Part shown: one piece after another, positions 51,014-60,056 of the stretch
How the letters are laid out: every line of letters begins with the position of its first letter
Position numbering within the stretch: the first letter of the stretch is position 1
Source: Branchiibius sp. NY16-3462-2
GTDB taxonomy: Bacteria; Actinomycetota; Actinomycetes; Actinomycetales; Dermatophilaceae
Assembly (NCBI RefSeq): GCF_001594145.1
Contig: NZ_LVCF01000038.1
Span: 124,001-188,000 of the forward strand
DNA length: 64,000 nt
Direction: 5' to 3'
The notes under the pieces: generated by a model
The model's input: only the letters and a program-made list of their open reading frames with translations
Databases searched by the model: none
What the model was told of the DNA's origin: nothing
Program-made: the position numbers and the translations under genes

Positions 51014-54000
51014 ATGCCAGCTCAGAACGGCTACGGCAAGGTCGACGGTCCGGCAACGGACGCCCTTCTCAAGGCTGGCCGGTTCTTCACCAAATGGGAC
51101 GAAACCGACGACGAGAGAGTCGTTTTCCGCGAAGGCGGTCGCGCCGGTGACGTGTTCTACCGGGACCGCTGGAGTCACGACAAAGTCGTCCGGTCCACCC
51201 ACGGGGTGAACTGCACCGGGTCGTGCTCGTGGAAGGTCTACGTCAAGGACGGCATCATCACCTGGGAGACCCAGCAGACCGACTACCCCTCGGTCGGCCC
51301 GGATCGTCCCGAGTACGAGCCCCGCGGATGCCCGCGGGGCGCGGCCTTCTCCTGGTACACCTACTCGCCCACCCGGGTGCGCTATCCCTACGTGCGTGGC
51401 GTCCTGCTGGAGATGTTCCGCGAGGCCAACCAGCGCCTGGGCGACCCCGTCGCGGCGTGGCACGAGATCACCACCGATCCCGAGAAGCGGCGCCGCTACC
51501 AGTCGGCCCGGGGTAAGGGCGGGTTGGTGCGCAGCAGTTGGGCGGAGGCGATCGAGATTGCCGCGGCGGCCCACGTGCACACGATCAAGGAGTACGGCCC
51601 GGACCGGGTTGCCGCGTTCTCGCCGATCCCGGCGCAATCGATCGTGTCGCACTGCGTCGGGACGCGCTTCTACCAACTCCTCGGCGGCGTGATGACCAGC
51701 TTCTACGACTGGTACGCCGACCTGCCGGTCGCGAGTCCGCAGGTCTTCGGTGACCAGACGGACGTGCCGGAGTCCGGCGACTGGTGGGACGCGACGTACC
51801 TGATGATGTGGGGCTCGAACGTCCCGGTCACCCGCACCCCGGACGCGCACTGGATGGCCGAGGTCCGCTACCGCGGCACCAAGATCGTCACGGTCAGTCC
51901 GGACTACGCCGACAACACGAAGTTCGCCGACGAGTGGATGCCCGCCCAGGCCGGCACGGATGCGGCCCTGGCGATGGCGATGGGCCACGTGCTGCTGCGG
52001 GAGTTCTTCGTCGAGCGCAGCGTGGACTTCTTCACGAATTACGTACGCACCTACACCGACCTGCCCTTCCTGGTCCGGGTCGAGGAAGGCGAGGGGGAGT
52101 ACACCGGGTCACACGTCGCGGGCAAGTTCCTCACTGCCGCCGACCTGGGTGCGGCCAATCCCGAAGATGCCTGGAAGACAGTGCTTTTGGACGATGCGAC
52201 CGGGGAACCGGTGGTGCCGAACGGCTCGATGGGTTTCCGGTACGCCGAGTCCGGGGTCGGCCGGTGGAACCTCGATCTGGAGGGGGTCACGCCGGCGCTC
52301 TCGATGCAGGGCGACGGCAGTGAGCCGGTGGAACTGCTGCTGCCCGCCTTTGTCGATCCGGACGGGACCGGATCGGTGCTGCGCCGCGGTGTGCCCACCC
52401 GGATGGTCGGCGGCCAGCGGGTCACGACCGTGTTCGACCTGATGCTCGCGCAGTACGGCGTGTCACGCGACGGTCTGCCCGGCCAGTGGCCGTCGGGTTA
52501 CGACGACGTCACTGCGCCCTACACGCCCGCGTGGCAGGCGGAGATCACCGGTGTCCCGGCCGAGCAGTGCATCCGGATCGCCCGCGAGTTCGCGACGAAC
52601 TCCGAACAGTCCCAGGGCCGTTCGATGATCATCATGGGCGCCGGCATCTGCCAGTGGTTCCATGGCGACACCATCTACCGCTCGATCCTGTCGCTGCTGA
52701 TCCTGACCGGTTGTATGGGGCGCAACGGTGGCGGCTGGGCGCACTACGTCGGGCAGGAGAAGTGTCGTCCGATCACCGGTTGGATCTCGCTCGCGAACGC
52801 GCTGGACTGGAGTCGCCCGCCGCGCACGATGATCGGCACCGGCTTCTGGTACATGCACACCGACCAGTGGCGCAACGACGGCTATTCGGCTGACTCGCTG
52901 AATTCGCCTCTGGCCAAAGGTCATCTAAGCGGGATGCACACCGCGGACGCCCTGGCCCAATCGGCCCGGCTGGGTTGGATGCCGTTCTATCCGCAGTTCT
53001 CCACCAACCCGATCCAGGTCGCACAGGATGCCCAGAGCGCCGTGGACGACGGCAGCGCCGCGACACCGGGGGAGTACGTCGCCGGCGCGCTGCGGGACGG
53101 ACGCCTGCAGCCCTCGATCGAGGACGTCGACGATCCCCGCAACTGGCCGCGCACGCTGACCCTGTGGCGCTCGAACCTGATGGGTTCCTCGGCCAAGGGC
53201 AACGAGTACTTCCTCAAACACCTGCTCGGCACGCACCATAACGTGATGGGCTCGGAGAACCCGAATGCCCCGCGGCCCAAGGACGTTCGCTGGCACGACG
53301 AAGCGCCGATCGGCAAACTCGACCTTTTGCTGTCGGCCGACTTCCGGATGACTTCGACCACGCTGCTGTCGGACATCGTGCTGCCGGCGGCTACCTGGTA
53401 CGAGAAGCACGACCTGTCCTCGACGGACATGCACCCCTTCGTGCACGCGTTCACCCCGGCCATCGACCCGCCGTGGGAGGCCAAGTCCGACTTCGAGTTG
53501 TTCCATCTGCTCGCGCAACGGTTCTCCACGCTCGCACAGACCCACCTCGGGGTCGTCAAGGATCTGGTCAGCGTCCCGGTCCAACACGACACACCCGGCG
53601 AGGTGTCCCAACCCGGCGGCCGGGTGGTCGATTGGCGCGACTCGGACGCGCCCGGCACTCCGGGCAAAGGTATGCCGGTCTTCCAGGTGGTCGAGCGGGA
53701 CTACACCGCGATCGCCGACAAGCTGGCCACCGTTGGGCCACTGGCGGATTCGCTGGGGTTCACAGTCAAGAACGTCACGTTCGATGTGTCCGAGCAGACC
53801 AAGAAGCTGGCCGCTATCAACGGGGTGATGCCCAGCGGTGCGGGCGCCGGGCGACCCGCGATCGACACCGACTCGCACCTCGCCGAAGCCATCCTGATGT
53901 ACTCCGGCACCACGAACGGCCAGTTGGCGGTCCAGGGCTTCCGCACGTTGGAGAAACGCGTCGGCAAGACCCTGCACGACCTGGCCGAGGGTTCGGAGGA

Positions 54001-54730
54001 GAAGCGGATCACCTTTGCCGACACGCAGGCCCAGCCGGTTCCGGTCATCACCTCACCGGAATGGTCCGGCTCGGAGACCGGCGGTCGGCGCTACGCGCCC
54101 TTCACCGTGAACATCGAGCGGCTCAAACCGTTCCACACCCTGACCGGCCGGATGCACTTCTTCCTCGATCACGACTGGATGCAGGATGTCGGGGAGGCGC
54201 TGCCGATCTACCGGCCACCGCTGGACATGCACCGCCTGTTCGGCGAACCGCGGGTCGGTGAGGATGGCGCGGCGCAGGTAACGGTGCGCTACCTGACGCC
54301 GCACTCGAAGTGGTCGATCCACAGTGAGTACCAGGACAACCTCTTGATGCTGTCGCTGTCCCGTGGGGGACCGACGGTGTGGATGAGCCCGGCGGACGCC
54401 GGACGTATCGACGTACAGGACAACGATTGGGTCGAAGTGCTCAACACCAACGGTGTGCTGGTCGCACGGGCCGTGGTCAGTCACCGCATGCCCGAGCACG
54501 TCGTCTACGTGCACCACGCGCAGGAGCGCACGATCGACGTACCCAAATCGGAGGCCACCGGACGCCGCGGCGGGATGCACAACTCGGTCACCCGGCTCCT
54601 GGTCAAACCCACCCACCTGATCGGCGGGTACGCCCCGTTGTCCTACACGTTCAACTATCTCGGGCCGACCGGCAACCAGCGCGACATCGTGGCGACAGTC
54701 CGCAAGCGCTCGCAGGAGGTGACGTACTGA
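51014..54730 (+). CDS. narG: Respiratory nitrate reductase alpha subunit
   Basis: The 1238-residue catalytic subunit reduces nitrate to nitrite with a bis-MGD molybdenum cofactor. The FS0 cluster ligands are His63, Cys67, Cys71 and Cys106 (THGVNCTGSCSWKV and RGCPRGAAF). TSFYDWYADLP carries the Mo-ligating Asp, and MGAGICQWFHGDTIYRS and PAATWYEKHDLSSTDMHPF are also typical. The length is normal. ATG 51014 has GAGG six bases upstream. The stop overlaps narH (TGATG). Confidence 0.97.
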   Translation: MPAQNGYGKVDGPATDALLKAGRFFTKWDETDDERVVFREGGRAGDVFYRDRWSHDKVVRSTHGVNCTGSCSWKVYVKDGIITWETQQTDYPSVGPDRPEYEPRGCPRGAAFSWYTYSPTRVRYPYVRGVLLEMFREANQRLGDPVAAWHEITTDPEKRRRYQSARGKGGLVRSSWAEAIEIAAAAHVHTIKEYGPDRVAAFSPIPAQSIVSHCVGTRFYQLLGGVMTSFYDWYADLPVASPQVFGDQTDVPESGDWWDATYLMMWGSNVPVTRTPDAHWMAEVRYRGTKIVTVSPDYADNTKFADEWMPAQAGTDAALAMAMGHVLLREFFVERSVDFFTNYVRTYTDLPFLVRVEEGEGEYTGSHVAGKFLTAADLGAANPEDAWKTVLLDDATGEPVVPNGSMGFRYAESGVGRWNLDLEGVTPALSMQGDGSEPVELLLPAFVDPDGTGSVLRRGVPTRMVGGQRVTTVFDLMLAQYGVSRDGLPGQWPSGYDDVTAPYTPAWQAEITGVPAEQCIRIAREFATNSEQSQGRSMIIMGAGICQWFHGDTIYRSILSLLILTGCMGRNGGGWAHYVGQEKCRPITGWISLANALDWSRPPRTMIGTGFWYMHTDQWRNDGYSADSLNSPLAKGHLSGMHTADALAQSARLGWMPFYPQFSTNPIQVAQDAQSAVDDGSAATPGEYVAGALRDGRLQPSIEDVDDPRNWPRTLTLWRSNLMGSSAKGNEYFLKHLLGTHHNVMGSENPNAPRPKDVRWHDEAPIGKLDLLLSADFRMTSTTLLSDIVLPAATWYEKHDLSSTDMHPFVHAFTPAIDPPWEAKSDFELFHLLAQRFSTLAQTHLGVVKDLVSVPVQHDTPGEVSQPGGRVVDWRDSDAPGTPGKGMPVFQVVERDYTAIADKLATVGPLADSLGFTVKNVTFDVSEQTKKLAAINGVMPSGAGAGRPAIDTDSHLAEAILMYSGTTNGQLAVQGFRTLEKRVGKTLHDLAEGSEEKRITFADTQAQPVPVITSPEWSGSETGGRRYAPFTVNIERLKPFHTLTGRMHFFLDHDWMQDVGEALPIYRPPLDMHRLFGEPRVGEDGAAQVTVRYLTPHSKWSIHSEYQDNLLMLSLSRGGPTVWMSPADAGRIDVQDNDWVEVLNTNGVLVARAVVSHRMPEHVVYVHHAQERTIDVPKSEATGRRGGMHNSVTRLLVKPTHLIGGYAPLSYTFNYLGPTGNQRDIVATVRKRSQEVTY

Positions 54731-56403
54731 TGCGCGTCATGGCCCAGATGGGCATGGTGATGAACCTCGACAAGTGCATCGGCTGTCACACCTGCTCGGT
54801 GACCTGCAAACAGGCCTGGACCAACCGGGCCGGTACCGAGTACGTGTGGTTCAACAACGTGGAAACCCGTCCAGGACAAGGCTATCCGCGTCGGTACGAG
54901 GATCAGGAGAAGTGGCGGGGCGGCTGGACGCTGAGCAGTCGCGGCAGTCTGAAGCTCAAGGCTGGCGGTCGGGTGCAGAAACTACTGAGCATCTTCGCCA
55001 GCCCGGTGCAGCCCCAGCTGGCGGACTACTACGAGCCGTGGACCTACGACTACGACACGCTGGTCAAGGCGCCCCTCGGCGACGACTTCCCGGTGGCCCG
55101 GCCCAAGTCATTGATCACCGGGCAGAACACCAAGATCACCTGGTCGGCCAACTGGGACGACAACCTCGGCGGCAGTACGCGATGGGGCCACCTGGACCCC
55201 GTGGTGGAGAAGCTGCGCCAGGAGTCCGAGCAGGCGGTGCAGTACGAACTGGAGAAGACCTTCATGTTCTATCTGCCGCGGATCTGCGAACACTGCCTGA
55301 ATCCCTCGTGCATGGCCTCCTGCCCCTCGGGCGCCATCTACAAACGGGCCGAGGACGGCATCGTGCTGGTGGACCAGGACCGGTGCCGCGGCTGGCGGCA
55401 GTGCATCACCGGCTGCCCGTACAAGAAGATCTACTTCAACCACAAAAGCGGCAAGGCCGAGAAGTGCACCTTCTGCTATCCCCGCGTCGAGGTCGGACTG
55501 CCGACGGTGTGCTCGGAGACGTGTGTGGGGCGGCTGCGCTACCTCGGGCTGTTCCTGTACGACGTGGACAAGGTCACGGACGCGGCGACGACTCCCGACG
55601 AGGGCGATCTCTACCAGGCGCAACTGGACCTGTTGCTCGACCCCGACGACCCCGAGGTGATCGCGGCGGCCCGGCGCGACGGCATCCCCGATGACTGGAT
55701 GGACGCCGCCCGCCGGTCCCCGGTCTACGCGCTGGCCAAGAAGTACAAGGTGGCGTTGCCGCTGCATCCGGAGTACCGCACGATGCCGATGGTCTGGTAC
55801 GTCCCGCCGCTGTCGCCGGTGGTGGATCTGCTGTCCGAGCAGGGGCACGATGCGGAGAGCAAGGACGTGCTCTTCGGCGCCATCGAGGCGCTGCGCATTC
55901 CCGCCGCCTATCTCGCCGAACTGTTCACCGCCGGCCGCACCGACATCATCACCGAGGTGCTCAGCAAACTGGCCGCGATGCGTTCCTACATGCGCGACGT
56001 GAGCATGGGCCGGGACGGCGATCCGAGCATTCCCGCGTCGGTGGGGATGAGCGAGGAATCGCTGTACGAGATGTACCGCCTGATGGCTGTGGCCAAATAC
56101 GAGGAGCGGTACGTCGTGCCCACCGCCCACGTCGAACGTGCCCATGAACTGGAGGAACTCGGCTGTTCGCTGGACTACGACGAGGGTCCGGGGATGTACG
56201 AATCGGGACCCTTCGGCGAGGCCAGTGGGCGGCCTGCCCCGGTCGCGGTCGAGACGTTCAACGCGCTGAAGGAGCGGCAGACCGCTGACGCCGCGACCCG
56301 CACCGACTCCTCGGGCCAGTTGACCGGCCGGGTCAACCTCCTCAACTGGGACGGCAACGGGACACCACCGGACGGTGTCTTCCCGCAACGGGAGTCACGA
56401 TGA
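54730..56403 (+). CDS. narH: Respiratory nitrate reductase beta subunit
   Basis: The 557-residue Fe-S subunit carries electrons from NarI to NarG. Four cluster motifs are visible: CIGCHTCSVTCKQAW, CEHCLNPSCMASCPSGAIYK, CRGWRQCITGCPYKK (with the Trp that marks the 3Fe-4S site) and CTFCYPRVEVGLPTVC. ATG 54730 overlaps the narG stop; a longer upstream reading frame lies inside narG and is rejected. It overlaps narJ by ATGA. Confidence 0.97.
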   Translation: MRVMAQMGMVMNLDKCIGCHTCSVTCKQAWTNRAGTEYVWFNNVETRPGQGYPRRYEDQEKWRGGWTLSSRGSLKLKAGGRVQKLLSIFASPVQPQLADYYEPWTYDYDTLVKAPLGDDFPVARPKSLITGQNTKITWSANWDDNLGGSTRWGHLDPVVEKLRQESEQAVQYELEKTFMFYLPRICEHCLNPSCMASCPSGAIYKRAEDGIVLVDQDRCRGWRQCITGCPYKKIYFNHKSGKAEKCTFCYPRVEVGLPTVCSETCVGRLRYLGLFLYDVDKVTDAATTPDEGDLYQAQLDLLLDPDDPEVIAAARRDGIPDDWMDAARRSPVYALAKKYKVALPLHPEYRTMPMVWYVPPLSPVVDLLSEQGHDAESKDVLFGAIEALRIPAAYLAELFTAGRTDIITEVLSKLAAMRSYMRDVSMGRDGDPSIPASVGMSEESLYEMYRLMAVAKYEERYVVPTAHVERAHELEELGCSLDYDEGPGMYESGPFGEASGRPAPVAVETFNALKERQTADAATRTDSSGQLTGRVNLLNWDGNGTPPDGVFPQRESR

Positions 56404-57065
56404 GACTGCTACGCGGCAAGCAGCAACGCGACGACCGAGTGGTCTACCTGGTCGCCAGTCGGGTGCTCGAGTACCCCAATCCTGAACTGCTGCAGTCTGT
56501 TCCACAGTTGCGGCAGGCGCTGAGCGAGCAACCGGACGCGGCCCCGCAGCCCCTGCTCGGCGTACTTGACCACCTGGCCGGCCAGGACCTGGAAGTGCTG
56601 CGGCAGACCTACGTGGACACCTTCGATCTGTCGCGCAAACACGCGCTGTACCTGTCCTACTGGACCGACGGCGACACCCGGCGCCGCGGTGAGGTGCTGG
56701 GCCAGTTCAAACACGTCTACCGCGAGAGCGGTTTCCTGGTCGACACGCACGGCGAGCTGCCGGACTACCTGCCGATGGTGCTGGAGTTCACGGCGATCGT
56801 GGACCCCGTCGCCGGGCGCGAACTGCTGATCGCCTACCGCGCGAGCCTGGAACTGTTGCGGATCGCGCTGGTCGAGCACTCCTCGCCGTACGCCGATGCC
56901 GTGGCGGCCGTGTGCGCGACGCTGCCCGGCCGGTCCCCCCAGAACCGCGCCGAGGTGATGGCCATGGCCGGTCTGGACAAGCCGCCGGGTGTGGAACCGG
57001 TGGGCCTGGCACCGTACGGACGCACCGAGCTGCCGTTGCACGCCGTGACCGGAGGGAGCCGCTGA
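56400..57065 (+). CDS. narJ: Nitrate reductase assembly chaperone
   Basis: A 221-residue all-helical chaperone needed for molybdenum cofactor insertion into NarG before membrane attachment. It has VYLVASRVLEYPN, TYVDTFDLSRKHALYLSYW (the family core), GELPDYLPMVLEFTAI and RASLELLRIAL. It is coupled to narH by ATGA and to narI by TGATG. Confidence 0.95.
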   Translation: MRLLRGKQQRDDRVVYLVASRVLEYPNPELLQSVPQLRQALSEQPDAAPQPLLGVLDHLAGQDLEVLRQTYVDTFDLSRKHALYLSYWTDGDTRRRGEVLGQFKHVYRESGFLVDTHGELPDYLPMVLEFTAIVDPVAGRELLIAYRASLELLRIALVEHSSPYADAVAAVCATLPGRSPQNRAEVMAMAGLDKPPGVEPVGLAPYGRTELPLHAVTGGSR

Positions 57066-57814
57066 TGGACGTGTTGCTGTGGGGCGTGCTGCCCTATCTG
57101 TGCATCGTCAGCCTGGTGGGCGGCACCATCTGGCGGTACCGCTACGACAAGTTCGGCTGGACCACCAGGTCCAGTCAGCTGTACGAGTCCCGGCTACTGC
57201 GGATCGGTTCACCGCTGTTCCACTTCGGCATCCTGCTGGTCTTCTTCGGGCACGTGGGCGGGCTGCTGATCCCGGAATCCTGGACCGAGGCGCTCGGGAT
57301 CAGCGAGGGGGTGTACCACTTCAACGCGTTGTTCTTCGGGATCATCGCCGGCGTCTGCACCCTGGTCGGCATCGCCATCCTGATCTACCGCCGGCGCACC
57401 ACCGGACCGGTCTTCATGGCCACGACCCGCAACGACAAGCTGATGTACGTCCTGCTGGTCGCGGCCATCGTGCTGGGGCTGTGGACGACCCTGGTCAGCG
57501 TCGGCGCGGGCAGCGAAGCGCACAACTACCGGGAGACGGTCTCGCCGTGGTTCCGCTCGGTCCTCTACCTGCATCCGGATGTGGATTCGATGGCGGCTGC
57601 GCCGATCCAGTTCCACATCCACGCGCTGGTGGGGATGCTGCTGTTTGCGGTCTGGCCGTTCACCCGCCTGGTGCATGCATTCACGGCGCCCCTGAACTAC
57701 CTGTTCCGGCCCTACATCGTCTACCGCTCGCGGGACGAGGGCGCCACCGGCGCGCGGGCCGCGCGGCCGGGTTGGAGTCCGGTCGGGACCTCGGACCGGG
57801 ACCGGTCCCGCTGA
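57065..57814 (+). CDS. narI: Respiratory nitrate reductase gamma subunit
   Basis: A 249-residue cytochrome b with five transmembrane helices that oxidises menaquinol and holds two b hemes. Heme-ligand histidines lie in SPLFHFGILLVFFGHVGG and IQFHIHALVGMLLFAVW. It starts at ATG 57065; a longer reading frame inside narJ is rejected. It is the last subunit gene, 52 bp before narK. Confidence 0.95.
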   Translation: MDVLLWGVLPYLCIVSLVGGTIWRYRYDKFGWTTRSSQLYESRLLRIGSPLFHFGILLVFFGHVGGLLIPESWTEALGISEGVYHFNALFFGIIAGVCTLVGIAILIYRRRTTGPVFMATTRNDKLMYVLLVAAIVLGLWTTLVSVGAGSEAHNYRETVSPWFRSVLYLHPDVDSMAAAPIQFHIHALVGMLLFAVWPFTRLVHAFTAPLNYLFRPYIVYRSRDEGATGARAARPGWSPVGTSDRDRSR

Positions 57815-57866
57815 GCGACACCCTTCGATACGTCACCGTCGATCCGTCGATAAGGAGAAGTCCGCG

Positions 57867-59078
57867 ATGAGTACAGCTGAGCAGCCGACTGGGGGTGAGC
57901 TGTCCGGCCAGGGCAAGAATCTGGCGCTGGCCACGTTCGCCTTCGCCGTCACCTTCTGGGCGTGGAACATCATCGGCCCGTTGGGGGTGCGCTACACCGA
58001 GGAGATGCACCTGTCAGGCACCCAGAAGGCCCTGCTGGTGGCCACGCCCGTCCTGGTCGGATCGGTCGGCCGGATCCCGGTGGGGGCGTTGACCGACCGG
58101 TACGGCGGCCGGCTGATGTTCCCGGTGGTCACCCTGCTCGTGGTGCCGTTCGTGCTCCTTGTGGCGTTGGCGGGTCAGGCCAAGTCCTTCCCGATGATGC
58201 TCATCTTCGGGTTCTTCCTGGGAATCGCCGGCACGACCTTCGCCATCGGCATTCCGTTCGTCAACCAGTGGTACACCAAGGACCGGCGGGGTTTCGCCAC
58301 GGGCATCTTCGGTGCCGGTATGGGTGGTACGGCACTCTCCGCGTTCTTCACCCCGCGCATGGTGAAGGCCTTCGGCTACATGCCCACCCACCTGATCTTC
58401 GCGGTGGCTCTGGTCCTGACGGCGATCCTGTGCTGGCTGGCCATGCGGGACTCGCCGCTGTGGAAACCCAACAACGCTCCGGTGGTGCCCAAACTGAAGG
58501 CCGCGCTGAAGCTGCCGGTCACCTGGCAGATGTCGTTCCTCTACGCCGTGGCGTTCGGTGGGTTCGTCGCGTTCTCGACCTACCTGCCGACCTACCTGAA
58601 GGACATCTACGACTTCAACCTGACCGATGCCGGTACCCGCACCGCCGGCTTCGCGATCGCCGCCGTCGTGGCCCGGCCGATCGGGGGCGTGCTGTCGGAC
58701 CGGATCGGGCCGCGCCAGGTCGTGGGCATCTCGATGCTGGGTACGGCGATCTTTGCCGCTGTGGTCGCCTTCCAGCCACCGTTGGAGTGGCCGGCGGGGA
58801 TCTCGTTCGTGCTGCTGGCCTTCTTCCTCGGACTGGGCACCGGCGGCGTCTTCGCGTTCGTCGGCAAACAGGCTCCCGCCGCCGAGGTCGGCACCGTCAC
58901 TGGTCTGGTCGGAGCCGCCGGGGGACTGGGCGGGTACTTCCCACCGCTGATCATGGGGGCGACCTTCGGCCTGGTGTTCTCCGGCTACGGGTTCGGGTTG
59001 ATGCTGCTGGTGATCGTTGCGCTGATCGCTCTGGTCTTCACCTACACGGGGATCAAGGACCGCGCGCCGGCCTCCTGA
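57867..59078 (+). CDS. narK: Nitrate/nitrite transporter, MFS
   Basis: A 403-residue, 12-helix major facilitator. Family segments are FAFAVTFWAWNIIGPLGVRY, GSVGRIPVGALTDRYGGR, the nitrate signature region FFLGIAGTTFAIGIPFVNQW, GAGMGGTALSAFFTP and GTGGVFAFVGKQAPA. It would import nitrate or exchange nitrate and nitrite for the reductase. AAGGAGAAG precedes the ATG. No nitrate-responsive regulator is encoded nearby. Confidence 0.95.
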   Translation: MSTAEQPTGGELSGQGKNLALATFAFAVTFWAWNIIGPLGVRYTEEMHLSGTQKALLVATPVLVGSVGRIPVGALTDRYGGRLMFPVVTLLVVPFVLLVALAGQAKSFPMMLIFGFFLGIAGTTFAIGIPFVNQWYTKDRRGFATGIFGAGMGGTALSAFFTPRMVKAFGYMPTHLIFAVALVLTAILCWLAMRDSPLWKPNNAPVVPKLKAALKLPVTWQMSFLYAVAFGGFVAFSTYLPTYLKDIYDFNLTDAGTRTAGFAIAAVVARPIGGVLSDRIGPRQVVGISMLGTAIFAAVVAFQPPLEWPAGISFVLLAFFLGLGTGGVFAFVGKQAPAAEVGTVTGLVGAAGGLGGYFPPLIMGATFGLVFSGYGFGLMLLVIVALIALVFTYTGIKDRAPAS

Positions 59079-59081
59079 CCG

Positions 59082-59561
59082 TCAGCGAGTCGCCAGCAGG
59101 CCTGCAACCCAGATCAGCGCCACGATCACCGCGGCGGTGAGTTCGACGGCGATGCTGGTGACGACCGCCTTCACCGCGTGCTTGGTAGAGGTCCAGGCAT
59201 CGGCGACGGTGCGGGTGCGACCCAGTTCGGCGATCAGCACGCCGACGACGAAGCCCACGAACAGGCCGACGACCGGGATCACGAAGAAGCCGACGATCGC
59301 GCCGATAGCCCCGATCAGGATCACCCGGCCGGGGACTCCGGCGGCGGCCATGCGTTTGCCGGGCACGGTGTACTGCACGATCCAGCCGATCGCCGCGACG
59401 ACGCAGGCCGCCGCGAAGAACCACCAGGCGACGCCGCCGGTCGACCAGGCCCACAACAGGACCCCGAGCAGGCTGAGCGCCAGCCCCGGCAGCACGGGGA
59501 CGATCAGCCCCACGATGCCTACGGCGATCAGAAATCCGGACAGAAGGGTGACGGGGTGCAC
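59082..59561 (-). CDS. DUF456 family membrane protein
   Basis: A 159-residue, strongly hydrophobic protein with about four helices: LLSGFLIAVGIVGLIVPVLP, LALSLLGVLLWAWS, the glycine-zipper-like GRVILIGAIGAIVGFFVIPV with VGLFVGFVVGVLIAELG, and a C-terminal helix VIVALIWVAGLLA. This is the DUF456 pattern; function unknown. The start is uncertain between GTG 59561 and GTG 59579, since neither has a clear ribosome binding site. It ends 3 bp from narK. Confidence 0.85.
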   Translation of the reverse strand: MHPVTLLSGFLIAVGIVGLIVPVLPGLALSLLGVLLWAWSTGGVAWWFFAAACVVAAIGWIVQYTVPGKRMAAAGVPGRVILIGAIGAIVGFFVIPVVGLFVGFVVGVLIAELGRTRTVADAWTSTKHAVKAVVTSIAVELTAAVIVALIWVAGLLATR

Positions 59562-59586
59562 CCGGTCAGCCAAGCACACCGAAACG

Positions 59587-59620
59587 CGAACGGGACGGAC
59601 CCGAAGGCCCGTCCCGTTCG
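59587..59620. terminator. Stem-loop terminator after the DUF7455-like gene
   Basis: Arms CGAACGGGACGG at 59587-59598 and its complement at 59609-59620 form a 12 bp stem around a ten-base loop, 20 bp past the stop of the minus-strand zinc-ribbon gene. Confidence 0.8.
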
Positions 59621-59640
59621 TTCACATCAGCCCTGGCCGG

Positions 59641-59847
59641 TCAGCCCTCCTTGGGCTCCACCAGCCGGTCAGTCTCATCGATGACCTCTTCAGCGATGGC
59701 CTGCAGCTTCGGCAGGTGCTCACGCCCGTGGTGGGCGCAGAACAACAGTTCGGTGTCGCCAGCAAGGCGGGCACGAATGAATGCCTGCGCGCCGCAGCGG
59801 TCGCAACGGTCCGCGATAGACAAAGTAGGGGCGAGTGCAGTCGTCAT
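59641..59847 (-). CDS. Small zinc-ribbon protein, DUF7455-like
   Basis: A 68-residue protein with a CxxC (RCDRCGAQAFIRA) and a downstream CAHHGREH, which together could hold one zinc ion, followed by a helical acidic tail. A strong GGAGAGGAAG site precedes the ATG. Such proteins often lie next to parE or sigma-factor genes in actinobacteria, as here. Function unknown. Confidence 0.82.
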   Translation of the reverse strand: MTTALAPTLSIADRCDRCGAQAFIRARLAGDTELLFCAHHGREHLPKLQAIAEEVIDETDRLVEPKEG

Positions 59848-60044
59848 GACGGTCTTCCTCTCCTCGAAAACCCAATATCTCCTGCTGGTGCCAACAGTGA
59901 ATCACGCCAAACCCTTCCCGGATCGCACCTTGGGACAGCGGTTCTGGAGAATGTGTCGTACGTCACGTGCAGCACCCCTCCATCCCAACACATCTGAAGC
60001 GGCCGCGTCGTGTGGCGTGCACAGGACCGCCCTCGAGGAGGGTT

Positions 60045-60050
60045 TACCCT
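60045..60050 (+). promoter_or_regulatory. -10 hexamer for parE (leaderless type)
   Basis: TACCCT lies six bases before the GTG at 60057. The remaining 209 bp gap between the zinc-ribbon gene and parE shows no other feature I can name. Confidence 0.5.
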
Positions 60051-60056
60051 GCGGTC

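Noticed and set aside
50131..59078. SIP-nar block as a mobile genomic island
   Set aside because: No tRNA, integrase, direct-repeat border or change in base use is visible; only the break in gene order remains, reported as a finding.
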